Counted from the stretch's first letter, positions 28,614 through 37,735 are shown. The stretch: DNA of 64,000 nt from Yoonia maritima (GCF_002933395.1 NZ_PKFN01000008.1:682001-746000), one strand, 5' to 3'. Numbers and translations are program-made. The notes: generated by a model not told the origin, from the letters alone.

Positions 28614-29479
28614 GCGACATCCTCCTGATAGGGGATACCCTGCGCACCAATGCAACCCGCCTTGCGGCGGCCCGCGCAATAGTCCGTGTCAGAACACATA
28701 AACATGCGCCCGCCTGCGTCATCGACGATCAACTCATCCAGATAGCTGTCTTCGGCGCCGCACAAATCGCATGCGTGGTCGGCTTTGCTTGCCTCAAAGG
28801 GATAGTCGTCGAAATCAAGGCTGACGACATCCGTATAAGGTGGCACCGCATATATCCGTTGTTCACGGCCTGCGCCAAACAGCTGGATACCCGCCATGTT
28901 CAGTTTCGGGTTATCGAATTTAGGAATCGGGGACGGATCCATCACATAACGACCTTCAACCTTCACCGGATAGGCATAGGCCGTCGCAATTGCGCCATGC
29001 TGGGAAATATCTTCGTATAGTTTCACATGCATTAGCCCGTATTCCTCAAGACTGTGCATCTTGCGTGTCTCGACTTCTGAAGGCTCCAAAAACCGCAGCG
29101 GTTCGGGGATCGGCACTTGGTAAACAAGAATTTGATCACTGCGCAGTTCCTGTTCAGGAATGCGGTGCCGTGTCTGGATCACGCTGGCATCGACCGTTGC
29201 TTCGGTTACAGCCACGCCTGCTGTCTTTTCAAAAAAACGACGTATCGACACTGCGTTGGTCGTATCATCCGCACCTTGATCAATGACCTTAAACGTATCG
29301 TCCGGCGTCAGAACCGCTGCCGAAACTTGTACACCACCAGTCCCCCAACCGTACGGCATTGGCATTTCACGACTGGCAAACGGCACCTGATACCCCGGGA
29401 TAGCAAGCCCCTTAAGGATCGCACGACGGATCATCCGCTTGGTTTGCTCATCCAGATAGGCAAAATTATAGTCCGTCAT
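28610..29479 (-). CDS. phnJ: C-P lyase catalytic subunit (radical SAM)
   Basis: The 289-residue enzyme cleaves the carbon-phosphorus bond of ribose 1-phosphonate 5-phosphate with an iron-sulfur cluster and SAM, releasing the hydrocarbon and ribose 1,2-cyclic phosphate 5-phosphate. The cysteine set characteristic of PhnJ is complete: CDLC, then about 20 residues later MCSDTDYC. GYQVPFASREMPMPYGWGTGG at the N-terminus is also diagnostic. It overlaps phnI and phnK by 4 bases each. Confidence 0.97.
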   Translation of the reverse strand: MTDYNFAYLDEQTKRMIRRAILKGLAIPGYQVPFASREMPMPYGWGTGGVQVSAAVLTPDDTFKVIDQGADDTTNAVSIRRFFEKTAGVAVTEATVDASVIQTRHRIPEQELRSDQILVYQVPIPEPLRFLEPSEVETRKMHSLEEYGLMHVKLYEDISQHGAIATAYAYPVKVEGRYVMDPSPIPKFDNPKLNMAGIQLFGAGREQRIYAVPPYTDVVSLDFDDYPFEASKADHACDLCGAEDSYLDELIVDDAGGRMFMCSDTDYCAGRRKAGCIGAQGIPYQEDVA

Positions 29480-30558
29480 TCTGCGGCCTCCTGTTCGCCC
29501 ATCGCTTCGCGACGCAGCCTGCGGATCAGTTCCAATTCAGATTGAAAATCGACGTAATGCGGCAGTTTGATATGTTCGAGGAACCCTGTCGCTTGAATGT
29601 TGTCTGCGTGGTACAGCACGAATTCTTCGTCCTGCGCGGGCGCACCGACATTATCTTCACCCAATTCTTTCCAGCGCAACGCCCGGTCGACCAGCGCCAT
29701 GGAAATGGCTTTGCGTTCGGTCATCCCAAATACCAATCCATATCCCCGTGTGAATTGCGGAGGCTCCGTTTTAGAGCCTTGGAATTGGTTCACCGTTTCG
29801 CATTCGGTTAGGGTAACTTCGCCGATGTCGATGGCAAACCCCAGTTCAGGAATATCCATCTCCACGGACACTGCACCGATCCTCAGCTCTGCGACAAAGG
29901 CGTGGTTGCGGGCGTATCCACGCTGTGTGGAATAGGCCATGCCAAGGATGAACCCCTCATCGCCACGCGTCAGCGCTTGCAAACGAAGCGCACGCGTCGC
30001 TGGGAGTTCAAGCGGAGAGCGCGTTAAATCAGGCGGTGTCTCTGGCCCCTCGGGTTCGGTTTGGATCAGATTTTCGCGATCCAAGAACGACATGATGTGC
30101 GGAGTATCAGGTTGTGCGGTTGTAGCGGTGGGCGCTTGTGGAACCTCCCCGTCTGCGGCCAATTTGAAATCCAACAAACGATGTGTGTAATCAAACGTCG
30201 GCCCAAGCACCTGCCCACCCGGCGCATCCTTAAACGTTGCAGACACACGCCGATCACAGATCATTTGCTCCGTATCAACAGGGCAAGACCCACCAAATCG
30301 CGGCAATGTCGTACGGTAAGCGCGGATTAAAAAGATCGCCTCGATCAAATCACCGCGCGACTGCTTTATCGCAAGCGCAGCCAAATCGGGATCATAGAGC
30401 GACCCCTCGGCCATGACCCGGTTTACCGCCAGCGCAAGCTGTTCGCGAATTTGCGGAACTGACAATTCAGCAATCGATGTATCGCCCCGCCGTTCTTCGG
30501 CCAACCACGCATGGGCGTTATCGATCGCCTTTTCGCCGCCCTTTACTGCAACATACAT
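29476..30558 (-). CDS. phnI: C-P lyase core subunit PhnI
   Basis: The 360-residue core subunit has the GEKAIDNAHAWLAEERRGD opening and LPRFGG, both typical of PhnI. With PhnG, PhnH and PhnL it transfers the ribose triphosphate of ATP to the phosphonate (PhnI alone acts as a nucleosidase in E. coli). The end overlaps phnJ by 4 bases and the start meets the phnH stop with a 1-base overlap. Its length is normal for the family. Confidence 0.95.
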   Translation of the reverse strand: MYVAVKGGEKAIDNAHAWLAEERRGDTSIAELSVPQIREQLALAVNRVMAEGSLYDPDLAALAIKQSRGDLIEAIFLIRAYRTTLPRFGGSCPVDTEQMICDRRVSATFKDAPGGQVLGPTFDYTHRLLDFKLAADGEVPQAPTATTAQPDTPHIMSFLDRENLIQTEPEGPETPPDLTRSPLELPATRALRLQALTRGDEGFILGMAYSTQRGYARNHAFVAELRIGAVSVEMDIPELGFAIDIGEVTLTECETVNQFQGSKTEPPQFTRGYGLVFGMTERKAISMALVDRALRWKELGEDNVGAPAQDEEFVLYHADNIQATGFLEHIKLPHYVDFQSELELIRRLRREAMGEQEAAE

Positions 30559-31133
30559 CAGGACACCTTTATCGCGTTAACTTTGGTCGTGCGTGGCAGC
30601 GCAGCAAGACGATTTTGACACGTGAAGACAAAATCAAGTCCAAGCGGAAAAAGCGCTGCATTTTCTTGAAACGCCGCCGTGTCCGGCAACGAAAGCGTTG
30701 CTTTGCCCTTGATCCCTGGACCTCGTAGTTCAGCCCCTTCGGGATTTAACAAAGCGACTTCGACGATCAATGTCGCGGACCTGTCAGGATATTCCGAAGT
30801 TCCAATAGCAAAATCAGCAATCGGCAAATCGCCCCAAGAACCAACCGCAAAACTCGCCTTTGCCGCATCGACCAATGGCGCACTAGTGTGAAAGGTAATC
30901 CATGCTCTTACGTCATCTGTGTCAAATTCCGGTGTCAGAAAAACAGGTGTATCCGGATCACAAAGCGTGAGCAAAACCACACCAGCGGCCACGGACAACG
31001 GTGCAGGCGGGGTCGCGCCCACGACATCATTGATGATACCCGGTTGCGCAACTGCAGTCATAATCTGCCGAAACGCACGCGCGGAATCGAGCGGCGCGTT
31101 GCCAAAACCACCTTCTAAAGTCGTTGCTTGCAT
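30558..31133 (-). CDS. phnH: C-P lyase core subunit PhnH
   Basis: A 191-residue subunit of the PhnGHIJ core. Seen: FGNAPLDSARAFRQIMTAVAQPG near the N-terminus and the GPGIKG segment near residue 145, both typical of PhnH. Translation is coupled on both sides, with 1-base overlaps with phnG and phnI. The subunit has no known activity alone. Confidence 0.92.
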   Translation of the reverse strand: MQATTLEGGFGNAPLDSARAFRQIMTAVAQPGIINDVVGATPPAPLSVAAGVVLLTLCDPDTPVFLTPEFDTDDVRAWITFHTSAPLVDAAKASFAVGSWGDLPIADFAIGTSEYPDRSATLIVEVALLNPEGAELRGPGIKGKATLSLPDTAAFQENAALFPLGLDFVFTCQNRLAALPRTTKVNAIKVS

Positions 31134-31588
31134 TAGTCCTCGCCCCTGACCATCGTGAAAAAATCGACCTTGGTTGCGGCGGCTTTTGCCGCGCGACTGA
31201 CCTGTGATGAACGACGAATGTCGGTGAGCGGATCAATCACCGCTGCCTGAACAACCGCGGCTTCTTTCGTCTGCATCAGCGCATCAACCAATGCGGCGAT
31301 CCGCGCCTGCTCTTTGTCACGCCCCTGCACATAAGCATGACCAACAACGCCGCTGATCAATTTAACAGAGCAACGCGTCACCGTCATTTCGCCTAAGTTA
31401 AAAGCTGAGCCAACCGCACCTGCCCGCCCGCGCACCATCACGCCACCGATCTCTGGCGCACGCAAATAGCTAAACTCTGGCGCGATCCTAATTTCACCCC
31501 ATAGCTGTACCAACGTAACTGCATCAGATTTAGCCAACAGGCTCATCCATGCTTTTCGGGCTGCGTTTGGATCGTTCATTTCTTCCAT
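31133..31588 (-). CDS. phnG: C-P lyase core subunit PhnG
   Basis: The 151-residue subunit is the first gene of the phnGHIJKLN operon. Seen: ARKAWMSLLAKSD at the N-terminus and RGRAGAVGSAFNLGEMTVTRCSV in the middle, typical of PhnG. ATG at 31588 has AAGGTG at 8 bases; a second ATG 3 codons in is also possible. The divergent phnF promoter region lies upstream, with a set of TAGACA/TGTCTA half-sites. Confidence 0.92.
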   Translation of the reverse strand: MEEMNDPNAARKAWMSLLAKSDAVTLVQLWGEIRIAPEFSYLRAPEIGGVMVRGRAGAVGSAFNLGEMTVTRCSVKLISGVVGHAYVQGRDKEQARIAALVDALMQTKEAAVVQAAVIDPLTDIRRSSQVSRAAKAAATKVDFFTMVRGED

Positions 31589-31589
31589 C

Positions 31590-31633
31590 TAGACACCTTG
31601 CCTGTTTGTCTAAATTAATATACAACTAGACAA
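31590..31633. promoter_or_regulatory. Candidate PhnF operator between phnG and phnF
   Basis: Three half-sites are visible in the divergent spacer: TAGACA (31590-31595), TTGTCTA (31606-31612) and TAGACAA (31627-31633). The last two are perfect inverted repeats with a 14-base centre. Known HutC/PhnF operators are also inverted GTNTAGAC-like sequences. Location beside the repressor gene supports the assignment, which is inferred. Confidence 0.55.
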
Positions 31634-31693
31634 ATACTAGGCCGAGTCTTTTACGACTGGCAATCCCTGATGATGTGAAACTTTCGTGACACC

Positions 31694-32404
31694 ATGGCTC
31701 GTACTGCAATCTGGACTTCGATCAGCACCTCGCTGACCAATGATATTGCTGAAGGTCGTTACGGCCCCGGTGACAAGCTTCCGACCGAAGCTGTGCTTGC
31801 CGCCCGATTTGGGGTAAATAGGCACACAGTCCGGCGCGCCTTGGCCGCGATGGCGAATGACGGTCTTGTACATGCCCGACGTGGCGCAGGCGTTTTTGTT
31901 GCCCAAACACCAACGGACTATCCCATTGGTCGCCGGGTCAGATTTCACCAGAACTTGACCGCCGCCGGTCGTGCACCAGCTAAGCAAATCCTGTCCCTAG
32001 AAACACGCGCCGCAGATGAGCGCGAGGCTGAGGCGCTTAATATTAAGATGGGCACCCTTGTCCATGTCTATGACGGGCTATCACTCGCTGATGAGCAGCC
32101 TATCGCGCTATTTCGGAGTGTCTTTCCCGCAGAGCGATTTCCCAATATTTTGCGAGACGTAGACGAAACCAAATCAGTCACAGCCGCATTCTTACGGCAC
32201 GGCATCACAGATTATACGCGCGCTTCTACGAGGATGACAGCGAAGCTCGCCAATCCCACACAGGCATTGCACCTAAGGATTACTGAGGGTGCGCCTATAC
32301 TACGGTCCGTTGGCATCAACGTCGATCTTGACGGAACGCCCATTGAATTCGGCCATACTTGGTTCGCAGGAGACCGCGTCACGCTGACTGTTAGCAATTC
32401 GTGA
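31694..32404 (+). CDS. phnF: GntR/HutC-type phosphonate repressor
   Basis: The 236-residue regulator has an N-terminal winged helix (GPGDKLPTEAVLAARFGVNRHTVRRALAAM) and a C-terminal UTRA domain (RVRFHQNLTAAGRAPAKQILSLE, GTPIEFGHTWFAGDRV). It is divergent from phnG, the usual PhnF arrangement. It probably represses phnGHIJKLN, and perhaps the downstream PhnM-like gene, until a phosphonate or phosphate intermediate binds. The ligand cannot be told from sequence. Confidence 0.9.
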   Translation: MARTAIWTSISTSLTNDIAEGRYGPGDKLPTEAVLAARFGVNRHTVRRALAAMANDGLVHARRGAGVFVAQTPTDYPIGRRVRFHQNLTAAGRAPAKQILSLETRAADEREAEALNIKMGTLVHVYDGLSLADEQPIALFRSVFPAERFPNILRDVDETKSVTAAFLRHGITDYTRASTRMTAKLANPTQALHLRITEGAPILRSVGINVDLDGTPIEFGHTWFAGDRVTLTVSNS

Positions 32405-32474
32405 ATCGCGATGTCATACGCACGATACATCGATGGGCGATAAAACCTGAAACAACCTTCAGGCGAGCAAATCG

Positions 32475-33665
32475 ATGACACCCCCGATTGCATTTCTTTC
32501 GTTAAACGGCGCACAAATCTTACGCGACGGACAAATCACGACAGGCAACATAACGGTACGTGAAGGATTTATGCGCGACGATAGTAGGCCGGGTGAGCCA
32601 AGCATTAACCTTGCTGGGTATTACGTATTGCCGGGGATCATTGATCTACACGGTGACGCATTTGAACACCACCTTGCCCCCCGCCCGTCCGCGCCGTTTC
32701 CCATCGAATTTGGGCTAGCAGGCACGGACCGAGACGCCGCTGCAAATGGGGTAACGACAGCATGGATGGCGCAAAGCTGGTCTTGGGAAGGTGGCGGTCG
32801 CGGACCTGACTTTGCAGAGAAGTTCATGCAAACCCACGCGGACTATCGAAGCAACATGTTGACAGACCTACGGATACAAATCCGATGTGAAACACATACT
32901 GTCGATACCCAAGATAGGTTAATTGACGCCATAGAAACCTATGGCATCGACTACGTCGTGTTCAACAACCACCTTGATGAGGCCGTCGAGATCGCAAAGG
33001 CACAACCAGATCGGATCGCCGCATGGGCGTCACGCGCAGGGCGAACAACAGCAGAGCATATGGCCCTTGTCGAAGCAACACGGGACCTCAGCACGCAAGT
33101 TCCCCGTTATTTGTGCAATCTCGCAGCCGCTTTTGACCGTCTCGCAGTACGATATGGGAGCCATGACGACCCGGATGGGCGCACACGCGAATATTACTCA
33201 ATGATTGGCGCGAAAATATGTGAATTTCCTACGCAGCGAAGCGCGGCAGCGCTTGCGAAAACTTGGGCAGACCCTGTGATTATGGGTGCGCCAAACGTGG
33301 TGCGTGGCGGATCACAATCGGGCAACATCGCCGCCGTGTCTTTGATCCGCGAAGGACTGTGCGACGCGCTTGTTTCCGATTACCATTACCCCACGTTGGC
33401 GCAGGCTGCATTTTCCCTAGCCGATGCGAATGTTATGGACTTCGCCCGTGCTTGGGGAATGATCTCAAGCCGTCCTGCACGCATAATGGGATTAGGCGAC
33501 CGTGGTGTCATCGACGAAGGCAAACGCGCCGACCTAACCATCGTAAACGCAAGTACCCGCCAAGTCGAAGGCACCATGGCAGCTGGCAGATGGTCATATC
33601 TCGCCGCGGGTCTTGCACATCGACTAACCCAAGCTGCACCAAAACTGCGGATCGCAGCCGAGTGA
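32475..33665 (+). CDS. Second PhnM-like amidohydrolase (PhnM paralogue)
   Basis: The 396-residue protein is related to PhnM but divergent. It keeps GIIDLHGDAFEHHLAPRPSAPFP, NGVTTAWMAQ, GSHDDPDG and GAPNVVRGGSQSGNIAA. In place of the LHTDN metal-site segment of classical PhnM it has LHGDA. Activity on the same ribose triphosphate intermediate, or a related one, is likely. It follows phnF by 70 bases on the same strand, so phnF and this gene may share a message, in contrast to phnM at 24746-25891. Confidence 0.82.
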   Translation: MTPPIAFLSLNGAQILRDGQITTGNITVREGFMRDDSRPGEPSINLAGYYVLPGIIDLHGDAFEHHLAPRPSAPFPIEFGLAGTDRDAAANGVTTAWMAQSWSWEGGGRGPDFAEKFMQTHADYRSNMLTDLRIQIRCETHTVDTQDRLIDAIETYGIDYVVFNNHLDEAVEIAKAQPDRIAAWASRAGRTTAEHMALVEATRDLSTQVPRYLCNLAAAFDRLAVRYGSHDDPDGRTREYYSMIGAKICEFPTQRSAAALAKTWADPVIMGAPNVVRGGSQSGNIAAVSLIREGLCDALVSDYHYPTLAQAAFSLADANVMDFARAWGMISSRPARIMGLGDRGVIDEGKRADLTIVNASTRQVEGTMAAGRWSYLAAGLAHRLTQAAPKLRIAAE

Positions 33666-33909
33666 GTAGATTTTGAACACTAGATCGCTCTGATCGTTGC
33701 CTCGCAAGCCTACACAATCAATCGGTCAACCAAACGAGCTGACTGCCATGATACGCGAAAGTATCAGCCCGCCTATCGCGATGTGTACAATATTCTCAAA
33801 AGCTAGGTTTTGATTTATGCTCACGCAGAAATGCTGCAGAGGTTTATCAACGACGGAAAAACCTGCGTTGACCGTTAGATGTAAAACCAAACCGAAGATG
33901 GAATCCGTT

Positions 33910-34449
33910 ATGACCACGCTATCAGACACTCCGAAACGTTACGGCCTCATAAGTCGCACACTCCATTGGGGCATGGCCGCTTTATTTGCTATGCAGTTCT
34001 TGTCGGCAGCAGCGCATTGGGCCCTTCCGCGCGAGAACGCATTACGTGAAGCACTTTGGAGTTACCATGCAACGCTGGGAACAACCCTATTAATCCTGGT
34101 CATTTTACGCGGCATTTGGGGATTGATGAACATTTCTCGACGACCATCCCACAGCGGAACGATGGGTCAAGCGGCTAAAGTTGGTCATATCGCTTTGTAC
34201 CTGCTTATGGCGATCGTTCCGTCGTTAAAATTAATGGCATACGCTGGTGGTACGCGCGGATTTACTTATCTAGGCATCGAAATTTTTTCTGCGCGTATCA
34301 CAGAAATTAGCTGGATGCAGGCTCTCGGGGGGTGGCATGGTGAATTAGGCTGGGTTCTCGCGTTTTTGGTTGTCGGGCATATTGCTATGGCATGCATCTG
34401 GCACCGAATTATCCTGCGTGATGATACCCTCAAACGTATGGTCGGGTAA
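33910..34449 (+). CDS. Cytochrome b561-type membrane protein
   Basis: The 179-residue protein has four hydrophobic helices with histidines in HWGMAALF, YHATLG, WHGELGWVL and HIAMACIWH, the haem-ligand pattern of bacterial CybB/b561. It may pass electrons from quinol to periplasmic partners. The start at 33910 has a GGA at good distance and gives the normal length. It stands alone between the phn genes, with no obvious phosphonate role. Confidence 0.85.
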   Translation: MTTLSDTPKRYGLISRTLHWGMAALFAMQFLSAAAHWALPRENALREALWSYHATLGTTLLILVILRGIWGLMNISRRPSHSGTMGQAAKVGHIALYLLMAIVPSLKLMAYAGGTRGFTYLGIEIFSARITEISWMQALGGWHGELGWVLAFLVVGHIAMACIWHRIILRDDTLKRMVG

Positions 34450-34590
34450 AATCGACGCCCGGCCATCCGAGATGGTTTAATCAACGGCCGCACGACCTGC
34501 ATCGTCAACGTCTGTGTTTGGCGCGCAGAATTGAGATACGGGATACGGGATACGGTTTCGCGATCTGTTTCAATGCAGACTCCATATCCC

Positions 34591-35205
34591 CTAAGCATAT
34601 CTTTCGAGAAACGCTTCAGCGGTCATTTCGCGAAAGTCATATAGGGCGGCCCGCAAGTTATCATGCGGCCAGTCCCACCACGCGAGCGCCATCATGCGTT
34701 CGGCGACGTCGTCGGTAAAACGCGCACGCAGAGGCACAGCCGGTATCCCTGCGACAATCATATAGGGCGGCACGTCTTTGGTTACGATGGCACCGCCAGC
34801 AACGACACAACCATGCCCAAGCGTTACGTCTGGCCGGACCTGGGCACCATGCCCGATCCATGTGTCATGCCCAATGATTGTTCGCCGAGACCGGCGAAGC
34901 GCAAACCAATCGTCATCTTGACATGCATCTTCAAAGTAGTCGGCGGACCGGTAATGAAAATGATGTAGGCTCGCCTTCTCCATCGGGTGATCCGTCGCGC
35001 CAATCCGCACATAACTCGCGATATTCGCGAACTTGCCTATCTGTGCATTCGCGATATCGGCAAAACGGTCACAATAGGAATAATCACCCAAATGGGAATG
35101 CGCCAAGCGCGTCCCGCGCCCGACCTCGGTATATCGGCCAAAAGTCGTATCCGTAATTTCGCAATCAGGATGAACAAACGGAGTGTCTGCATTCAACCGT
35201 GCCAT
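34591..35205 (-). CDS. Hexapeptide-repeat acetyltransferase of phosphonate operons (TIGR03308 type)
   Basis: The 204-residue protein is a left-handed beta-helix transferase with repeats such as IGKFANIASYVRIGATDHP and DTWIGHGAQVRPDVTLGHGCVVAGGAIVTKDVPPY. The family is associated with phn operons and resembles chloramphenicol-type acetyltransferases; the acceptor is unknown, though aminophosphonate acetylation is a fair hypothesis. The start at 35205 gives the conserved MARLNADTPFVHP opening. It lies downstream of phnE2 and the SDR remnant on the same strand. Confidence 0.82.
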   Translation of the reverse strand: MARLNADTPFVHPDCEITDTTFGRYTEVGRGTRLAHSHLGDYSYCDRFADIANAQIGKFANIASYVRIGATDHPMEKASLHHFHYRSADYFEDACQDDDWFALRRSRRTIIGHDTWIGHGAQVRPDVTLGHGCVVAGGAIVTKDVPPYMIVAGIPAVPLRARFTDDVAERMMALAWWDWPHDNLRAALYDFREMTAEAFLERYA

Positions 35206-35206
35206 A

Positions 35207-35500
35207 TTAAAATGACCTTTCCTCGCCATTCCACCGCAAAAATTTCCCGGTGTCATTGAGCGTTATATTCTCGGCAAGCGTCACAATACCATCGGCAACA
35301 TCTGCGGGTTCTAAATCTGCCAGTATGCCAATACCGCGCATCGCTGTCATCACCGCATCGGGTTGGGTAACGTCAAACGCAACATCGCCGCGATTGCCCG
35401 GCCTCACCGCGCGAATAACATCCATGCCGCGTGACTGCGCAATCGTCGCAATCGCCGCGCCAATGCCACGGTTTGCGCCCGTTATGAGGATTGTCGTCAA
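35207..35500 (-). pseudogene. Short-chain dehydrogenase remnant with internal deletion
   Basis: The frame encodes about 97 residues beginning TTG at 35500, overlapping the phnE2 stop. It joins an intact SDR N-terminus (TTILITGANRGIGAAIA, a Rossmann GxxxGxG) directly to a typical SDR C-terminus (DVADGIVTLAEN, DTGKFLRWNGEE). The 130-150 residues between, with the NNAG, catalytic Ser and YxxxK, are missing, but the reading frame is kept. A GAGGGCGGG ribosome site precedes the TTG. It cannot be an active SDR. Whether the short product is made is unknown. Confidence 0.75.
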
Positions 35501-36798
35501 TGCCCGCCCTCGTCGCCCTTGATCAGCTTGCGCCGCAACCAACCAGAGAACGTGTCCATCATCATGACCATCAGGATAATGAGAACAATGTAGTATGTGA
35601 CCTCTTCCCAGTCTTTCTGGGTATTGATCGCTTGGGTTAGCAGCAGACCGATCCCCCCACCGGTGATCGCACCGATGATTGTCGCGGATCGCGTATTGGA
35701 TTCAAGGTAGTACAGAACTTGGCTTAGTAACACGGGGGTGATTTGCGGAATGACCCCGAAACGGTAACGTTGCAGTGGCTTGGCACCGGTAGAGGTGATG
35801 CCTTCGATCTGCTTGCTATCAACGTTTTCCAACGCTTCCGAGAACATTTTGCCGAACGAGCCCGTATCTGTCAGCAAGATCGCCAATGACCCAGTCAGCG
35901 GACCCGGCCCAAAGGCGCGTGATAAAACAATCGTCCAGATCAGCCCGTCTACCCCACGCAAGAAATCAAACACGCGCCGTGCCGCGAAACGCAACCCACC
36001 AAGTGGAGTGAAATTCTTTGCGGCCAAGAACCCAAGCGGCAGCGCGACCATCGCGGCACCAAATGTACCTAGGAATGCCATCAGGACCGTTTCGAATAAT
36101 GCCCATGCGACATCACCATGCCGCCACATCTTGTTTGCCCAAAATTCGGACCAAATCGCGCCAGCTTCGCCGTTGAACGCATGCCCCACTAACCTGCCAA
36201 ATTCCATCCCGTGGTACGGGCTATCTAAGGTGAAAAAGAACAGTTCCCAGCCCATAGAATAACGGAATACTTCTGACCTGTTTCGGGTAACGGTCAGGCG
36301 CCCGGCATCAGTTGAAATGGTCACACGGTTCTTTGATGCGTTTATCCAATCGGGCAGTTCGCCCGCTGGAAACACTGCGTTTACGCCACTGCGTCCGGGT
36401 TCAGTGACGATCATCCCATAGCCAGGAACGTCATAGGTCACCTGGGTTTCGCCAAAGGTCACGACATGATCATCGCCAAGGTCAATCAACGTGTCAGTCC
36501 CCAAAGCGACCCACGCAGGGCCTGTCCCTTCGGCGTAGCGCCCTTTGCGTTCCCCTTCGATGGATACGTCGACCGAACCATCACGGTTGTCGCGGGTGAC
36601 GTGGGTTTTATAGCTATACGCATCTGAAACCAGCGTTCGCGCATTATCCAAATTGGCACGCTCAGCCAATCCGCCAATATCGAAGCTGACAAAGATATAA
36701 ATGAAATAGACAAGGATCATTGCAGGTGCTGCGAACGACATCAGCCGTTTGCGTTGAAAATGCGCGGCAGAACGGATTTGGAGCGGCATGACTGTCAC
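35497..36798 (-). CDS. phnE: Phosphonate ABC transporter permease PhnE2
   Basis: The 433-residue permease has an N-terminal helix (residues about 22-40), a large periplasmic insert of about 150 residues (roughly 45-200), then five more helices with the binding-protein-dependent motif in EGITSTGAKPLQRYRFGVIPQITPV. The insert is a mark of the long PhnE2 type; PhnE1 is the ordinary length. Together they form the membrane channel. The ATGA overlap with phnE1 couples translation. Confidence 0.9.
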   Translation of the reverse strand: MTVMPLQIRSAAHFQRKRLMSFAAPAMILVYFIYIFVSFDIGGLAERANLDNARTLVSDAYSYKTHVTRDNRDGSVDVSIEGERKGRYAEGTGPAWVALGTDTLIDLGDDHVVTFGETQVTYDVPGYGMIVTEPGRSGVNAVFPAGELPDWINASKNRVTISTDAGRLTVTRNRSEVFRYSMGWELFFFTLDSPYHGMEFGRLVGHAFNGEAGAIWSEFWANKMWRHGDVAWALFETVLMAFLGTFGAAMVALPLGFLAAKNFTPLGGLRFAARRVFDFLRGVDGLIWTIVLSRAFGPGPLTGSLAILLTDTGSFGKMFSEALENVDSKQIEGITSTGAKPLQRYRFGVIPQITPVLLSQVLYYLESNTRSATIIGAITGGGIGLLLTQAINTQKDWEEVTYYIVLIILMVMMMDTFSGWLRRKLIKGDEGGH

Positions 36799-37664
36799 GC
36801 GTGCATCTCCCCTTTGATAGACCCGTGGGTCAAACGGTTGCGCAGGTAGCTGGATGTTTGGTCGACGACGACGATGGTAAAAAATAGCAACAGGAAGATC
36901 GCGGCGGCTTCGTCGAACTTGCCCTGCCCCCAGCTCATCGTGTTACGTAGGTCGTATCCAATGCCGCCCGCCCCCACAAAGCCAAGGATAGCAGAGGCGC
37001 GAATGTTGATTTCAAACCGCAGCAGCGCATAACTTAGGTAATTTGGTGCGACCTGCGGGATGACACCCAACCACATCCGTTGGATCCAGCCTGCGCCAAC
37101 AGATTCCAGCCCTTCTATTGGTTTTAACGACGCGTTTTCATTGACCTCAGAAAACAATTTCCCCAGCGCGCCGACCGTGTGTAGCGCAATCGCGATCATC
37201 GCAGGCACAGGGCCACCGCCCAGGATAAAGATCAGCACAAGCGCGATCACGATTTCAGGGACAGCACGCAGCACGTCCAAAACGCGGCGCAACGGGCCGA
37301 CCATCCACGGAACAGGGGCAAGGCCGCGCGTCACTAGCAGCGACATGAGCAAACCCAAAATACCACCCAACAGGGTCGAAGCCGCAGCGATATTGATGGT
37401 TTCAGTCAATGACGGCAGATATTTCGCAAAATAACCCGGCAGCAAATGAGCCCGTTCAAATGCCTCGCTAATCACATCAGTCGGAAAGTCGAGCAACATC
37501 GGCAGCCCATTCCAAAAGCCACCCGCGTTTCGGTCGTTTGCCGTTGCAAAACCACCCAACATCAATGCGACGAACACAATCAAAAGGATCATGTTCATGA
37601 CCCGTTTACTGCGGACCTGCGCCATATAGTCGGTCTGAATATCTGCGGTTGTCAGCTCTGCCAT
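36795..37664 (-). CDS. phnE: Phosphonate ABC transporter permease PhnE1
   Basis: The 289-residue inner-membrane permease has six helices and the EAA-type segment GLESVGAGWIQRMWLGVIPQVAPNY that contacts the PhnC ATPase. It overlaps phnE2 by 4 bases. About 70 bases, with a hairpin, separate it from phnD upstream. With PhnC and PhnD it imports phosphonates and possibly phosphate esters. Confidence 0.93.
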   Translation of the reverse strand: MAELTTADIQTDYMAQVRSKRVMNMILLIVFVALMLGGFATANDRNAGGFWNGLPMLLDFPTDVISEAFERAHLLPGYFAKYLPSLTETINIAAASTLLGGILGLLMSLLVTRGLAPVPWMVGPLRRVLDVLRAVPEIVIALVLIFILGGGPVPAMIAIALHTVGALGKLFSEVNENASLKPIEGLESVGAGWIQRMWLGVIPQVAPNYLSYALLRFEINIRASAILGFVGAGGIGYDLRNTMSWGQGKFDEAAAIFLLLFFTIVVVDQTSSYLRNRLTHGSIKGEMHA

Positions 37665-37688
37665 CTGCCTGCCTTATAAACAAAATTA

Positions 37689-37715
37689 CAGGCCCCAGTG
37701 TGATACCGGGGCCTG
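37689..37715 (-). terminator. Intra-operon hairpin between phnD and phnE1
   Basis: CAGGCCCC and GGGGCCTG form a perfect 8-base stem with an 11-base loop just after the phnD stop. With no T-run it is more likely an attenuator or a stabiliser that keeps phnD message above that of the permeases. Confidence 0.55.
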
Positions 37716-37735
37716 CAGAACTTCATGAAAATCGT

